From NCBI GenBank assembly GCA_900548935.1, contig URMR01000137.1, positions 1 through 5,131 on the forward strand: DNA of 5,131 bases, in the 5' to 3' direction. Both the position numbers and the translations under genes were made by a program. The stretch comes from an uncultured Collinsella sp. Its GTDB lineage: Bacteria > Actinomycetota > Coriobacteriia > Coriobacteriales > Coriobacteriaceae. This document shows positions 1-5,092 of the stretch, one piece after another (the stretch's first letter is position 1; every line of letters starts with the position of its first letter). The notes under the pieces are model-generated. The model ran no database searches and was not told where the DNA came from. It saw only the letters and a program-made list of their open reading frames with translations.

Positions 1-55
1 GAGCGTCCGGCTGATAACCGGGAGGTCACAAGTTCGAATCTTGTCAGGTCCACCA
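1..55 (+). tRNA. tRNA-Ile(GAT), 5' end cut by the window edge
   Basis: This is the 3' 55 bases of a 77-nt isoleucine tRNA; the first 22 bases (5' acceptor strand and most of the D arm) lie outside the window. Visible parts are the anticodon arm with loop CTGATAA and anticodon GAT at 13-15, the variable loop, the T arm with GTTCGAATC, the 3' acceptor strand and an encoded CCA at 53-55. All 55 bases are identical to 225-279 of the complete tRNA-Ile downstream, so this is a second copy of the same gene. Whether its missing part is intact cannot be seen. Confidence 0.95.
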
Positions 56-66
56 CTTTCTTTCGC

Positions 67-111
67 AATAAACACCCCAGCGAGAGCCGAGTCGCCGCTG
101 GGGTGTTTATT
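67..111 (+). terminator. Perfect 16-bp hairpin between tRNA genes, probable terminator
   Basis: The arms 67-82 and 96-111 are exact reverse complements (16 of 16 pairs) around a 13-nt loop. The core is GC-rich (CACCCCAGCG) and the outer pairs are A/T. It starts 11 nt after the first tRNA-Ile and ends 11 nt before tRNA-Ala. There is no separate run of U after the stem; the U-rich part (GTTTATT) belongs to the 3' arm. It could be a bidirectional or leaky terminator, or a processing structure in a longer tRNA transcript. Confidence 0.65.
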
Positions 112-122
112 ACTGTCTCCGT

Positions 123-198
123 GGGGGTTTAGCTCAGCTGGGAGAGCGCGGGCTTTGCAAGCCTGAGGTCAGGGGTTCGATCCCCCTAACCTCCACCA
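123..198 (+). tRNA. tRNA-Ala(TGC)
   Basis: This is a complete 76-nt cloverleaf. The acceptor strand GGGGGTT (123-129) pairs with AACCTCC before the discriminator A and an encoded CCA. The third pair is the G3:U70 wobble, the established identity element for alanyl-tRNA synthetase. The anticodon stem CGGGC/GCCTG encloses loop TTTGCAA with anticodon TGC at 156-158. The T arm carries GTTCGATCC. It lies 4 nt upstream of tRNA-Ile, so the two are almost certainly cut from one transcript. No good promoter fits between the preceding hairpin and base 123, so transcription may start further upstream. Confidence 0.98.
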
Positions 199-202
199 TG
201 AT

Positions 203-279
203 GGACCTGTAGCTCAGTTGGTTAGAGCGTCCGGCTGATAACCGGGAGGTCACAAGTTCGAATCTTGTCAGGTCCACCA
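203..279 (+). tRNA. tRNA-Ile(GAT)
   Basis: This is a complete 77-nt cloverleaf. GGACCTG (203-209) pairs with CAGGTCC, followed by discriminator A and encoded CCA (277-279). The anticodon loop is CTGATAA with GAT at 237-239. In many bacteria tRNA-Ile(GAT) and tRNA-Ala(TGC) lie in that order in the 16S-23S rRNA spacer. Here the order is Ala then Ile, and an intrinsic terminator follows directly instead of a 23S gene. Its last 55 bases repeat those at the start of the window exactly. Confidence 0.98.
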
Positions 280-290
280 TCAAAACTGTG

Positions 291-323
291 AAGAGCCTCG
301 AGGTATTGCCTCGGGGCTTTTTT
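291..323 (+). terminator. Intrinsic terminator of the tRNA-Ala/tRNA-Ile transcript
   Basis: The stem 294-303 / 309-318 has 10 pairs with one T-G wobble, a 5-nt loop (TATTG), and runs into a T tract at 318-323. It begins 12 nt after the CCA of tRNA-Ile. It separates the tRNA transcript from the protein genes that follow. Confidence 0.9.
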
Positions 324-351
324 CTTGTGTGCTATAAAACTCATTTTGGTT

Positions 352-381
352 TTGTGTGCTGTGCGAAAGATTGGGTAGTAT
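352..381 (+). promoter_or_regulatory. Possible sigma-70-type promoter for the DUF151 gene cluster
   Basis: TTGTGT at 352-357 could be a -35 box and TAGTAT at 376-381 a -10 box, with an 18-nt spacer. Both are imperfect matches. The stretch 324-390 is A/T-rich compared with its surroundings and lies between the tRNA terminator and the first protein gene, where a promoter is expected. Transcription would start near 388, just before a leader hairpin. Confidence 0.4.
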
Positions 382-390
382 AGCAATTCA

Positions 391-410
391 ATGCGGCGAA
401 GGCGCCGCGT
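391..410 (+). promoter_or_regulatory. 5' leader stem-loop upstream of the DUF151 gene
   Basis: GCGGCG (393-398) and CGCCGC (403-408) are exact complements around the 4-nt loop AAGG. The stem extends outward by a T-G wobble and an A-T pair to 391/410. If the promoter at 352-381 is real, this hairpin sits at or very near the 5' end of the mRNA, where such structures can protect a transcript from decay. No T tract follows, so it is not a terminator. Function is inferred. Confidence 0.4.
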
Positions 411-427
411 GTTAACCGCTACGTACC

Positions 428-433
428 GGAGGT
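428..433 (+). promoter_or_regulatory. Ribosome binding site that fixes the start at 439
   Basis: GGAGGT is a near-perfect Shine-Dalgarno sequence, 5 nt before the ATG at 439. The frame stays open upstream to an ATG at 391, but that codon has no such site and would add an arginine-rich stretch unlike the family. Confidence 0.85.
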
Positions 434-438
434 GTTCC

Positions 439-939
439 ATGGTTCGTGTCGACATAGAGACCATCGTCATGGCCGCCGGTCCCGTGCCATCGCTTATCGT
501 ACTTCGCGAGCGCTGCAGCGAATCGGACTCCCCCGCGCCGCTGCGCTCCCTTTCTATCCAAACTGGTTCGTTTGAGGCTGCGGCTATTAGCCGCGGTATC
601 GACAGCGGTCGAGCCGAGCGCCCGATTGCCCATGACCTGCTGCTCGATACGCTTGATGCCCTGGATGCAAAGCTTGAGCGTATTGAGATTGTCCGTGCCG
701 AGCCGCCCGTGTTCTACGCGACGGTCGTTGTTTTGGCCGACGGCAGCGAGCATAGGATCGATGCGCGTCCGAGCGATGCCATCGCTCTCGCCGTACGCAG
801 CAATGCTCCCATGTTTGTGGAGGACGACATCATGAACCGCCTGGGCACCGTATCTCCGGTTGCCGAGGAAATCGATGACGAGCAGGAATTTGAGAAGTTC
901 GACGAGTTCGTCCATACGCTCTCGCCCGATGATTTTTAA
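439..939 (+). CDS. Bifunctional nuclease domain (DUF151) protein
   Basis: The 166-residue protein belongs to the BFN/DUF151 family. Family hallmarks are visible in order: RPIAHDLLLD at 61-70, the strand VFYATVVV at 91-98, DARPSDAIALAVR at 108-120 and APMFV at 123-127. Plant members have been reported to have DNase and RNase activity; in bacteria the family is widespread and its role is poorly defined, so nuclease activity here is inferred only from the family. The C-terminal 25 residues are an acidic tail outside the core domain, and there is no UVR motif of the kind some members carry. The start at 439 is chosen because of the GGAGGT site 5 nt upstream. The stop TAA abuts the ATG of the next gene, so the two are probably co-transcribed and may be translationally coupled. 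It is most likely a soluble cytoplasmic protein. Confidence 0.93.
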   Translation: MVRVDIETIVMAAGPVPSLIVLRERCSESDSPAPLRSLSIQTGSFEAAAISRGIDSGRAERPIAHDLLLDTLDALDAKLERIEIVRAEPPVFYATVVVLADGSEHRIDARPSDAIALAVRSNAPMFVEDDIMNRLGTVSPVAEEIDDEQEFEKFDEFVHTLSPDDF

Positions 940-1329
940 ATGACGGGTAGTCATGAGACGGAGTATGCACTGATGGAGCGTGGCGTCTCGGCCGAGGTCG
1001 CCGCTATTGCCCGCGAGGCCCAGATGCGCTCGGAGGCGTCCGAGGCCGCACGCATCGCCTACGTGACGCAGGCCCGTACGCTTCGCGAGCGCCGTGCCTC
1101 CTTTATCAAGATGGTTGCCGTCTCCGCACTTGTCGCGGCAATCTCATCGCGCCTTCGTGGTACAGTTGGTGCGCTTGGGTTTTCGATTTCGACGGGCTTG
1201 GTCATCTGGGGCGTAGTCGATGCCGTGATGCTGACCAACCAGATCAAGGTTCTCGATAAGCGCGCGGCCGATATGATGCGCGCCCGCGACGCCGCCGCCA
1301 AGATCGCTGCCGAGGCACAAGAGATGTAA
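940..1329 (+). CDS. Small two-helix membrane protein, function unknown
   Basis: I do not recognise a family for this 129-residue protein. Residues 1-54 are rich in Ala, Glu and Arg and look helical, possibly coiled-coil. Two hydrophobic segments follow at about 56-70 and 74-98, separated by a short basic turn (SRLRG), which suggests a helical hairpin in the membrane. The tail 99-129 is another charged, Ala-rich helix. The ATG at 940 immediately follows the previous TAA and has no Shine-Dalgarno sequence, so it would depend on re-initiation. An alternative ATG at 973 (residue 12) has GGAG at 960-963, 9 nt upstream, and would give a 118-residue protein. The close packing with the DUF151 gene and the acidic protein downstream suggests one operon. 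The reading frame is well supported; the exact start and the role are not. Confidence 0.82.
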   Translation: MTGSHETEYALMERGVSAEVAAIAREAQMRSEASEAARIAYVTQARTLRERRASFIKMVAVSALVAAISSRLRGTVGALGFSISTGLVIWGVVDAVMLTNQIKVLDKRAADMMRARDAAAKIAAEAQEM

Positions 1330-1359
1330 CGACGCCGGACTCGATGGGAAGGTCTAAAA

Positions 1360-1809
1360 ATGGCACAGGATATGCAGGACGCCGGTAACGTCTCCGCCGA
1401 GCTCGACGCCATGGTGTGTGACCTGATTGGTGCGTTCTTGGACGACCTTGCCGCCGGCGAGAATCCGGGCGTAGTTGTGGCGATTGAGGACGCTGCTTCC
1501 AACCGATATCTGGCGGCGCTCGACGAGGACGGCGAAGAGGCGTGCCTGGAGGCGGCCACCAACTTTATTTCCGAGCACAAGATGGGTCTTAAGGACGAGG
1601 GCCTGGGCCGCATCGCCCGTTACGCCATCGGCTACACCGGATGCGTCGAAATTGACGGCGGCTACCATGACGCCCTGCTCGTGAGTTTCTTTGAGACAAC
1701 GCTCGAGAGCGGCTTTTCGGCATATGTACTGTACGAGGGTGTGGGCGCCGGCGATGGTTTTATGTGGAGCGACCCTGAACCTGCAGGCGAGGAAACCCCT
1801 CTTATCTAA
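1360..1809 (+). CDS. Highly acidic protein, function unknown
   Basis: This 149-residue protein belongs to no family I can name. It is strikingly acidic: 30 Asp/Glu against 5 Lys/Arg. It has no signal peptide and no convincing membrane segment, so it should be cytoplasmic. The N-terminal half looks helical, with a short strand (GVVVAIED, 37-44). The second half carries RYAIGYTGCVEIDGG (87-101) and a hydrophobic stretch DALLVSFF (104-111) that may form a beta-sheet core, and ends in a Pro/Glu-rich tail. GGGAAGG lies 7 nt before the ATG and supports this start. It is 30 nt downstream of the membrane-protein gene on the same strand with no terminator between, so it is probably the last gene of a three-gene unit. 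Confidence 0.83.
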   Translation: MAQDMQDAGNVSAELDAMVCDLIGAFLDDLAAGENPGVVVAIEDAASNRYLAALDEDGEEACLEAATNFISEHKMGLKDEGLGRIARYAIGYTGCVEIDGGYHDALLVSFFETTLESGFSAYVLYEGVGAGDGFMWSDPEPAGEETPLI

Positions 1810-1851
1810 AATCGCTAAAATAAACGAGTTTTCGGTAAAAGGCTCATTATT

Positions 1852-1879
1852 CCCGCCGAGCGTTGTGTTGCTGGGCGGG
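1852..1879 (+). promoter_or_regulatory. Hairpin in the typA upstream region
   Basis: The arms CCCGCCGAGC (1852-1861) and GCTGGGCGGG (1870-1879) form 6 pairs, one G-G mismatch, then 3 pairs, around an 8-nt loop. No T tract follows, so it is not a standard intrinsic terminator and transcription from the upstream genes could read into typA. The rest of the 117-nt gap holds A/T-rich stretches (TAAAAT at 1816-1821, TATATATAG at 1898-1906) that resemble -10 boxes, but I see no well-spaced -35 box for either. The typA Shine-Dalgarno AGGGG is at 1916-1920. Confidence 0.4.
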
Positions 1880-1926
1880 TCGCATACGCGTGCCGGTTAT
1901 ATATAGATAGAAGATAGGGGAACTAC

Positions 1927-3765
1927 ATGCGCGTAGACAATCTGAGGAACATCGCCATCATCGCTCACGTCGACCACGGCAAGACGACGATGGTCGACAA
2001 GCTCCTGCGTGCCACGGACGCCTTCCGTGCCAACCAGCAGGTCGAGGACCGCGTCCTGGATTCCAACGACCAGGAGCGCGAGCGCGGCATTACGATTCTC
2101 GCTAAGAACATCTCTATCGAGTACAAGGACGTTAAGATCAACGTCATCGACACCCCGGGCCACGCTGACTTTGGCGGCGAGGTCGAGCGCGTGCTGCGTA
2201 TGGCCGACGGCGCCCTGCTGCTGGTCGACGCTTTTGAGGGCCCCATGCCCCAGACCCGCTTCGTACTGCGTCACGCTATCGACACCGGCCTCAAGATCAT
2301 GATCGTCATCAACAAGATCGACCGTCCGGGCGCCAACCCCGAGAAGGCCTACAACGACTGCCTGGACCTTATGGCCGACCTGGGCGCCACCGACGACCAG
2401 CTCGAGTTTGCCATGGAGCACGTGGTCTACGCCAGCGCCATGAATGGCTTTGCCCGCCTTGCCCCCAACGACGGCAACATGGACATGTATCCGCTGCTCG
2501 ATATGATCATCGACGACATGCCCGCTCCCGAGGTTGACGAGAACGCCCCGCTGGCCATGCAGTGCGTGACCATCGACCACTCCAACTTCGTCGGCCGTAT
2601 CGGTATCGGTCGCGTGTACTCCGGCACCATCCACCAGGGTGATCAGATCCTGGTCGTCAAGAACGACGGCTCCAGCGCCACCGCTACCGTCAAGCAGCTC
2701 TTTACCTTCGACTACCTGGGCCGCACCGAGTGCCAGGAAGTCGGCGCCGGCGACATCGCCGCCGTCGTGGGCATCGACCGCACCGATATCGGCGATGTCT
2801 ACACCGATCCCGAGAACCCCGTCGAGCTCGAACCCATCGAGATCGACCCGCCGACCCTGTCCATCGTCTTTGAGGCCTCAACCTCCCCGCTCGTCGGTCG
2901 CGACGGCGACATCGTGGGTGCCCGTCAGCTCAAGGAGCGTCTGTTCAACGAGGCCGAGAACAACGTGACCATGAAGATCGAGGAGCTCGAGGACAAGAGC
3001 GGCGTCGAGGTCTCGGGCCGCGGCATTCTGCACCTGTCCGTCCTGATGGAGTCCATGCGCCGCGAGGGCTTTGAGTTCCAGGTCGGTCGTCCCCGCGTTC
3101 TGTTTAAGAAGGATGAGAACGGCAACAAGATGGAGCCCGTCGAGCAGGCTGTCGTCGAGTGCCCGGACGAGTACTCGGGCAAGGTCGTTGAGGTCTTCGG
3201 CACCTCCGGCGGCATCATGACGAGCATGGATACCTCGGGCATCGTGACGCACCTTGAGTTTAAGATTCCGACCCGCGGCATCATGGGTCTTAAGAATCGC
3301 ATCATGAACGTCACTCACGGCGAGGGCGTGTTCTACCACACCTTCTTGGAGTACGGTCCCTATGCCGGCGAGATCGGCAACCGCCAGAACGGCGCCATGA
3401 TCTCCATGACCACCGAGAAGGCCGTTGCCTACGCCCTGGGTACGCTGCAGGAGCGCGGCCAGCTGTTTGTTGAGCCGGGCACCGAGTGCTACGAGGGCAT
3501 GATCGTGGGCGAGCGCAGCAAGGCCGGCGACATGGTCGTCAACATCGCCCGTACCAAGAACCTGGGCAACCAGCGTTCCTCGACCTCCGATATCTCCGTC
3601 CAGCTGGTGCCGCCCCGCACCTTCTCGCTGGAGGAGGCGCTGGAATACATCGCCGACGATGAGCTGGTGGAGATCACTCCCAAGAACATCCGCCTGCGCA
3701 AGCGTCTGCTCAATGCCACCGACCGCAAGAAGGCCGCCGTCCGCGCCGGTCAGGTCAACAAATAA
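1927..3765 (+). CDS. typA: Ribosome-associated translational GTPase TypA/BipA
   Basis: This 612-residue protein is a full-length TypA/BipA, a GTPase related to EF-G and LepA that binds the ribosome and is linked to ribosome assembly, stress and low-temperature growth in other bacteria. The GTPase domain carries AHVDHGKT at 13-20 (G1), RGIT at 53-56 (G2), DTPGH at 75-79 (G3), NKID at 129-132 (G4) and SAM at 170-172 (G5). A beta-barrel domain follows at about 205-300. An EF-G domain III-like segment includes SGRGILHLSVLMESMRREGF (363-382), and a domain V-like part lies at about 403-482. The BipA-specific C-terminal region follows, including RQNGAMIS (486-493), YEGMIVGE (522-529) and DDELVEITPKNIRLRKRLL (577-595). 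AGGGG 6 nt before the ATG supports the start. Codon use strongly favours C- and G-ending codons, as in well-expressed genes. A terminator follows 27 nt after the stop. Confidence 0.98.
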   Translation: MRVDNLRNIAIIAHVDHGKTTMVDKLLRATDAFRANQQVEDRVLDSNDQERERGITILAKNISIEYKDVKINVIDTPGHADFGGEVERVLRMADGALLLVDAFEGPMPQTRFVLRHAIDTGLKIMIVINKIDRPGANPEKAYNDCLDLMADLGATDDQLEFAMEHVVYASAMNGFARLAPNDGNMDMYPLLDMIIDDMPAPEVDENAPLAMQCVTIDHSNFVGRIGIGRVYSGTIHQGDQILVVKNDGSSATATVKQLFTFDYLGRTECQEVGAGDIAAVVGIDRTDIGDVYTDPENPVELEPIEIDPPTLSIVFEASTSPLVGRDGDIVGARQLKERLFNEAENNVTMKIEELEDKSGVEVSGRGILHLSVLMESMRREGFEFQVGRPRVLFKKDENGNKMEPVEQAVVECPDEYSGKVVEVFGTSGGIMTSMDTSGIVTHLEFKIPTRGIMGLKNRIMNVTHGEGVFYHTFLEYGPYAGEIGNRQNGAMISMTTEKAVAYALGTLQERGQLFVEPGTECYEGMIVGERSKAGDMVVNIARTKNLGNQRSSTSDISVQLVPPRTFSLEEALEYIADDELVEITPKNIRLRKRLLNATDRKKAAVRAGQVNK

Positions 3766-3792
3766 GCGCTGGGGCTTATAACCGCCAATAAG

Positions 3793-3827
3793 AAAGGGCG
3801 TCGACCGCAATGGTCGGCGCCCTTTTT
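3793..3827. terminator. Bidirectional intrinsic terminator between convergent genes
   Basis: The arms 3793-3806 and 3812-3825 form 14 pairs with one T-G wobble around a 5-nt loop (GCAAT). On the + strand the stem ends in TTTTT (3823-3827), terminating typA. On the - strand the exit side reads TTTCTT, so the same hairpin can also stop transcription of the convergent membrane-protein gene. Confidence 0.93.
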
Positions 3828-3857
3828 GGTGCAATGGGGTCAGGTTGCTTTGCGCCA

Positions 3858-3899
3858 CCACAAATGTGTCTGGCCCTTTTGTGGCAGTTGCTTTTGTGG
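3858..3899. repeat. Short inverted and direct repeats with core TTTGTGG
   Basis: CCACAAA at 3858-3864 is the reverse complement of TTTGTGG at 3878-3884. The 9-mer CTTTTGTGG occurs at 3876-3884 and again at 3891-3899, 15 bases apart start to start. The cluster sits in the 82-nt gap between the shared terminator and the stop codon of the - strand gene. There is no T tract, so it is not itself an intrinsic terminator. It could be a fragment of a dispersed intergenic repeat or a 3'-UTR structure of the - strand mRNA. Confidence 0.5.
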
Positions 3900-3909
3900 G
3901 GGTTGACGG

Positions 3910-5055
3910 CTAGGCGGAGGGAAGGCCCGGAGTATTGGCGGCCTGCTGCGGTTTGAGGCGGGCGTTGCGCCAGATGATCTGGATGACGTAGCCGAGCGTA
4001 AAGACGAAGGCTACGCCGCTGATGAAGTCGCCGATGAGGGGAAGTCCCGTGAGGGCGCCTGCGATCACACCGCCCACAGCCGCCATGGCGTAGCGGTTCT
4101 GGCTGTGTCCGACCATGCGGGCGATTGCGGTGCCCATAAATGCCGCCGAGACCAGAGCGATGCCAATCACGGCGCACATGAGGGCTCCGGCGAGCGACAG
4201 GCCTGCAATCGAGATGATGAGCAACAGGACGGCGGGAACGGCGGCCACCGCGCCCAAAAGACCGCTCACCCACAGAGGGGTAGGTCGTTGACGAAGCATG
4301 CCGGCGGCGCTGGCGGTCGCGCGCGGAAAGACGAGCTCGAGGAGGATCGCGACAAAGCAGGTAGAAAGCGCCGCGGCGACGATGCCGCCGATGGCGTCGT
4401 TAATCGTTGAGGTGTCCTCGTTTTCGGTACGGTCGATCTTGAGGGCTCCGACCTGAGCGCCCTCGGCCCGCTCGGGATCCTCGGAGATGTGGGCGTTCAC
4501 CGTGCCGGTGACATGAGCGTTTTTGCCCAAGACGAGCTTATCGGCCCAAACCTCGACATCGCCCTCGACGGTGCCGTCGATGGTCACCGTATCGCCCGCA
4601 AGTGCTGCCGACTTGGTGGAGCCTCGCAGGGCAACTGTCTCACCCATCGCGTAAAAACAGTTGGCGGTGCTACCAGTGTTGAGCACGACATGCTGACCGG
4701 CTACCGTCACGCTGCCATCGATTGCGGTTTTGGAGATATCGATGGCGCGCGCCGCCAGGCGAACGGCTCCGCCTACGGTGCAGTCGCGAATCGATAGGCT
4801 GTCGCCCGCCGCGATAATATCGCGGTCGATAGAGGCATCGTCCAGGTTAAGGTTTTGGCCGGCCCAATACAGATCACCCTCGACGCCAGACGGACTTGAG
4901 TCAGCTTCGGTTGCGAGTACGTTGCCCGCGGTGTCTGTACCGGCGAAGGACGCCGTGGGAAGTACGGTCAGCGCAAGCGCGATCAGTGCGAAAAGGAGGA
5001 CGATGCGGGACTGCGCTTTGCGGCGCTTGGTCGATGGTTCTAGGTTGTAAGGCAT
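3910..5055 (-). CDS. Exported bactofilin-like beta-helix protein with C-terminal membrane domain
   Basis: This 381-residue protein begins with a signal peptide: basic KRRKAQSR at 10-17, a hydrophobic core at 18-35, and a likely cleavage after SFA at 38. Residues 60-188 contain about seven repeats of 16-19 residues with small pairs such as AG or AD at 65, 83, 102, 119, 137, 153 and 171, each followed by alternating hydrophobic residues (for example GTVEGDVEVWADKLVLG, 161-177). This is the pattern of bactofilin (polymer-forming cytoskeletal) beta-helices. After a charged linker come about four or five membrane segments near 222-243, 262-282, 284-308, 322-340 and 343-361. The last part contains the motif GLPLIGDFI typical of membrane domains attached to such beta-helices. 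The ATG at 5055 has GAAGGA 6 nt upstream; an in-frame ATG at 5103 has no comparable site and would put 16 residues before the natural N-terminus. The role is unknown; an envelope or surface scaffold is an inference. Confidence 0.88.
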   Translation of the reverse strand: MPYNLEPSTKRRKAQSRIVLLFALIALALTVLPTASFAGTDTAGNVLATEADSSPSGVEGDLYWAGQNLNLDDASIDRDIIAAGDSLSIRDCTVGGAVRLAARAIDISKTAIDGSVTVAGQHVVLNTGSTANCFYAMGETVALRGSTKSAALAGDTVTIDGTVEGDVEVWADKLVLGKNAHVTGTVNAHISEDPERAEGAQVGALKIDRTENEDTSTINDAIGGIVAAALSTCFVAILLELVFPRATASAAGMLRQRPTPLWVSGLLGAVAAVPAVLLLIISIAGLSLAGALMCAVIGIALVSAAFMGTAIARMVGHSQNRYAMAAVGGVIAGALTGLPLIGDFISGVAFVFTLGYVIQIIWRNARLKPQQAANTPGLPSA

Positions 5056-5061
5056 GGTGAA

Positions 5062-5067
5062 TCCTTC
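5062..5067 (-). promoter_or_regulatory. Ribosome binding site that fixes the start at 5055
   Basis: Read on the - strand this is GAAGGA, 6 nt before the ATG at 5055-5053. It favours this start over the upstream in-frame ATG at 5103 and places the signal peptide correctly at the N-terminus. Confidence 0.85.
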
Positions 5068-5092
5068 GTTAGATACTCGGCATATATCTAAC
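5068..5092. promoter_or_regulatory. Perfect 8-bp inverted repeat, candidate operator or leader hairpin
   Basis: GTTAGATA (5068-5075) and TATCTAAC (5085-5092) are exact reverse complements with a 9-nt spacer. The repeat directly abuts the Shine-Dalgarno sequence of the beta-helix membrane protein gene. The A/T-rich right half (TATATG on the - strand, 5086-5081) could overlap a -10 box, but I found no -35 box at the right distance. An 8-bp palindrome, GGGTACCC, lies 1 nt further out at 5094-5101. Together these fit a binding site for a dimeric regulator, or a hairpin that affects translation. Confidence 0.45.

Noticed and set aside
1..279. The 55-bp direct repeat as attachment sites of an integrated element
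   Set aside because: The sequence between the copies holds only a hairpin and a complete tRNA-Ala, with no integrase or cargo. A duplicated tRNA gene explains it.
391..438. N-terminal extension of the DUF151 protein from ATG 391
   Set aside because: No Shine-Dalgarno sequence precedes it, the added residues are an Arg-rich run outside the family domain, and a strong GGAGGT site serves the ATG at 439.
222..470. Antisense reading frame across tRNA-Ile ending near the peptide DKIRTCDL
   Set aside because: This is a known artefact: the antisense of a tRNA T arm and acceptor gives IRTCDL-type peptides. The frame overlaps a certain tRNA and a terminator.
412..954. Long - strand open frame opposite the DUF151 gene
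   Set aside because: It is a shadow of the real gene caused by GC-rich codon bias; the + strand product has clear family motifs and a good start site.
1897..2634. Long - strand open frame opposite the 5' part of typA
   Set aside because: The peptide is rich in Val, Asp and His repeats typical of reverse-strand reading of biased codons, and typA is certain on the + strand.
2878..3861. 327-residue - strand open frame opposite the 3' part of typA
   Set aside because: It is a codon-bias shadow of typA, runs through the terminator hairpin, and has no family signature.
3776..4273. Arg/Pro/His-rich - strand open frame in another frame at the end of the membrane-protein gene
   Set aside because: It overlaps the terminator and the real membrane-protein frame, and its composition is that of an out-of-frame translation.
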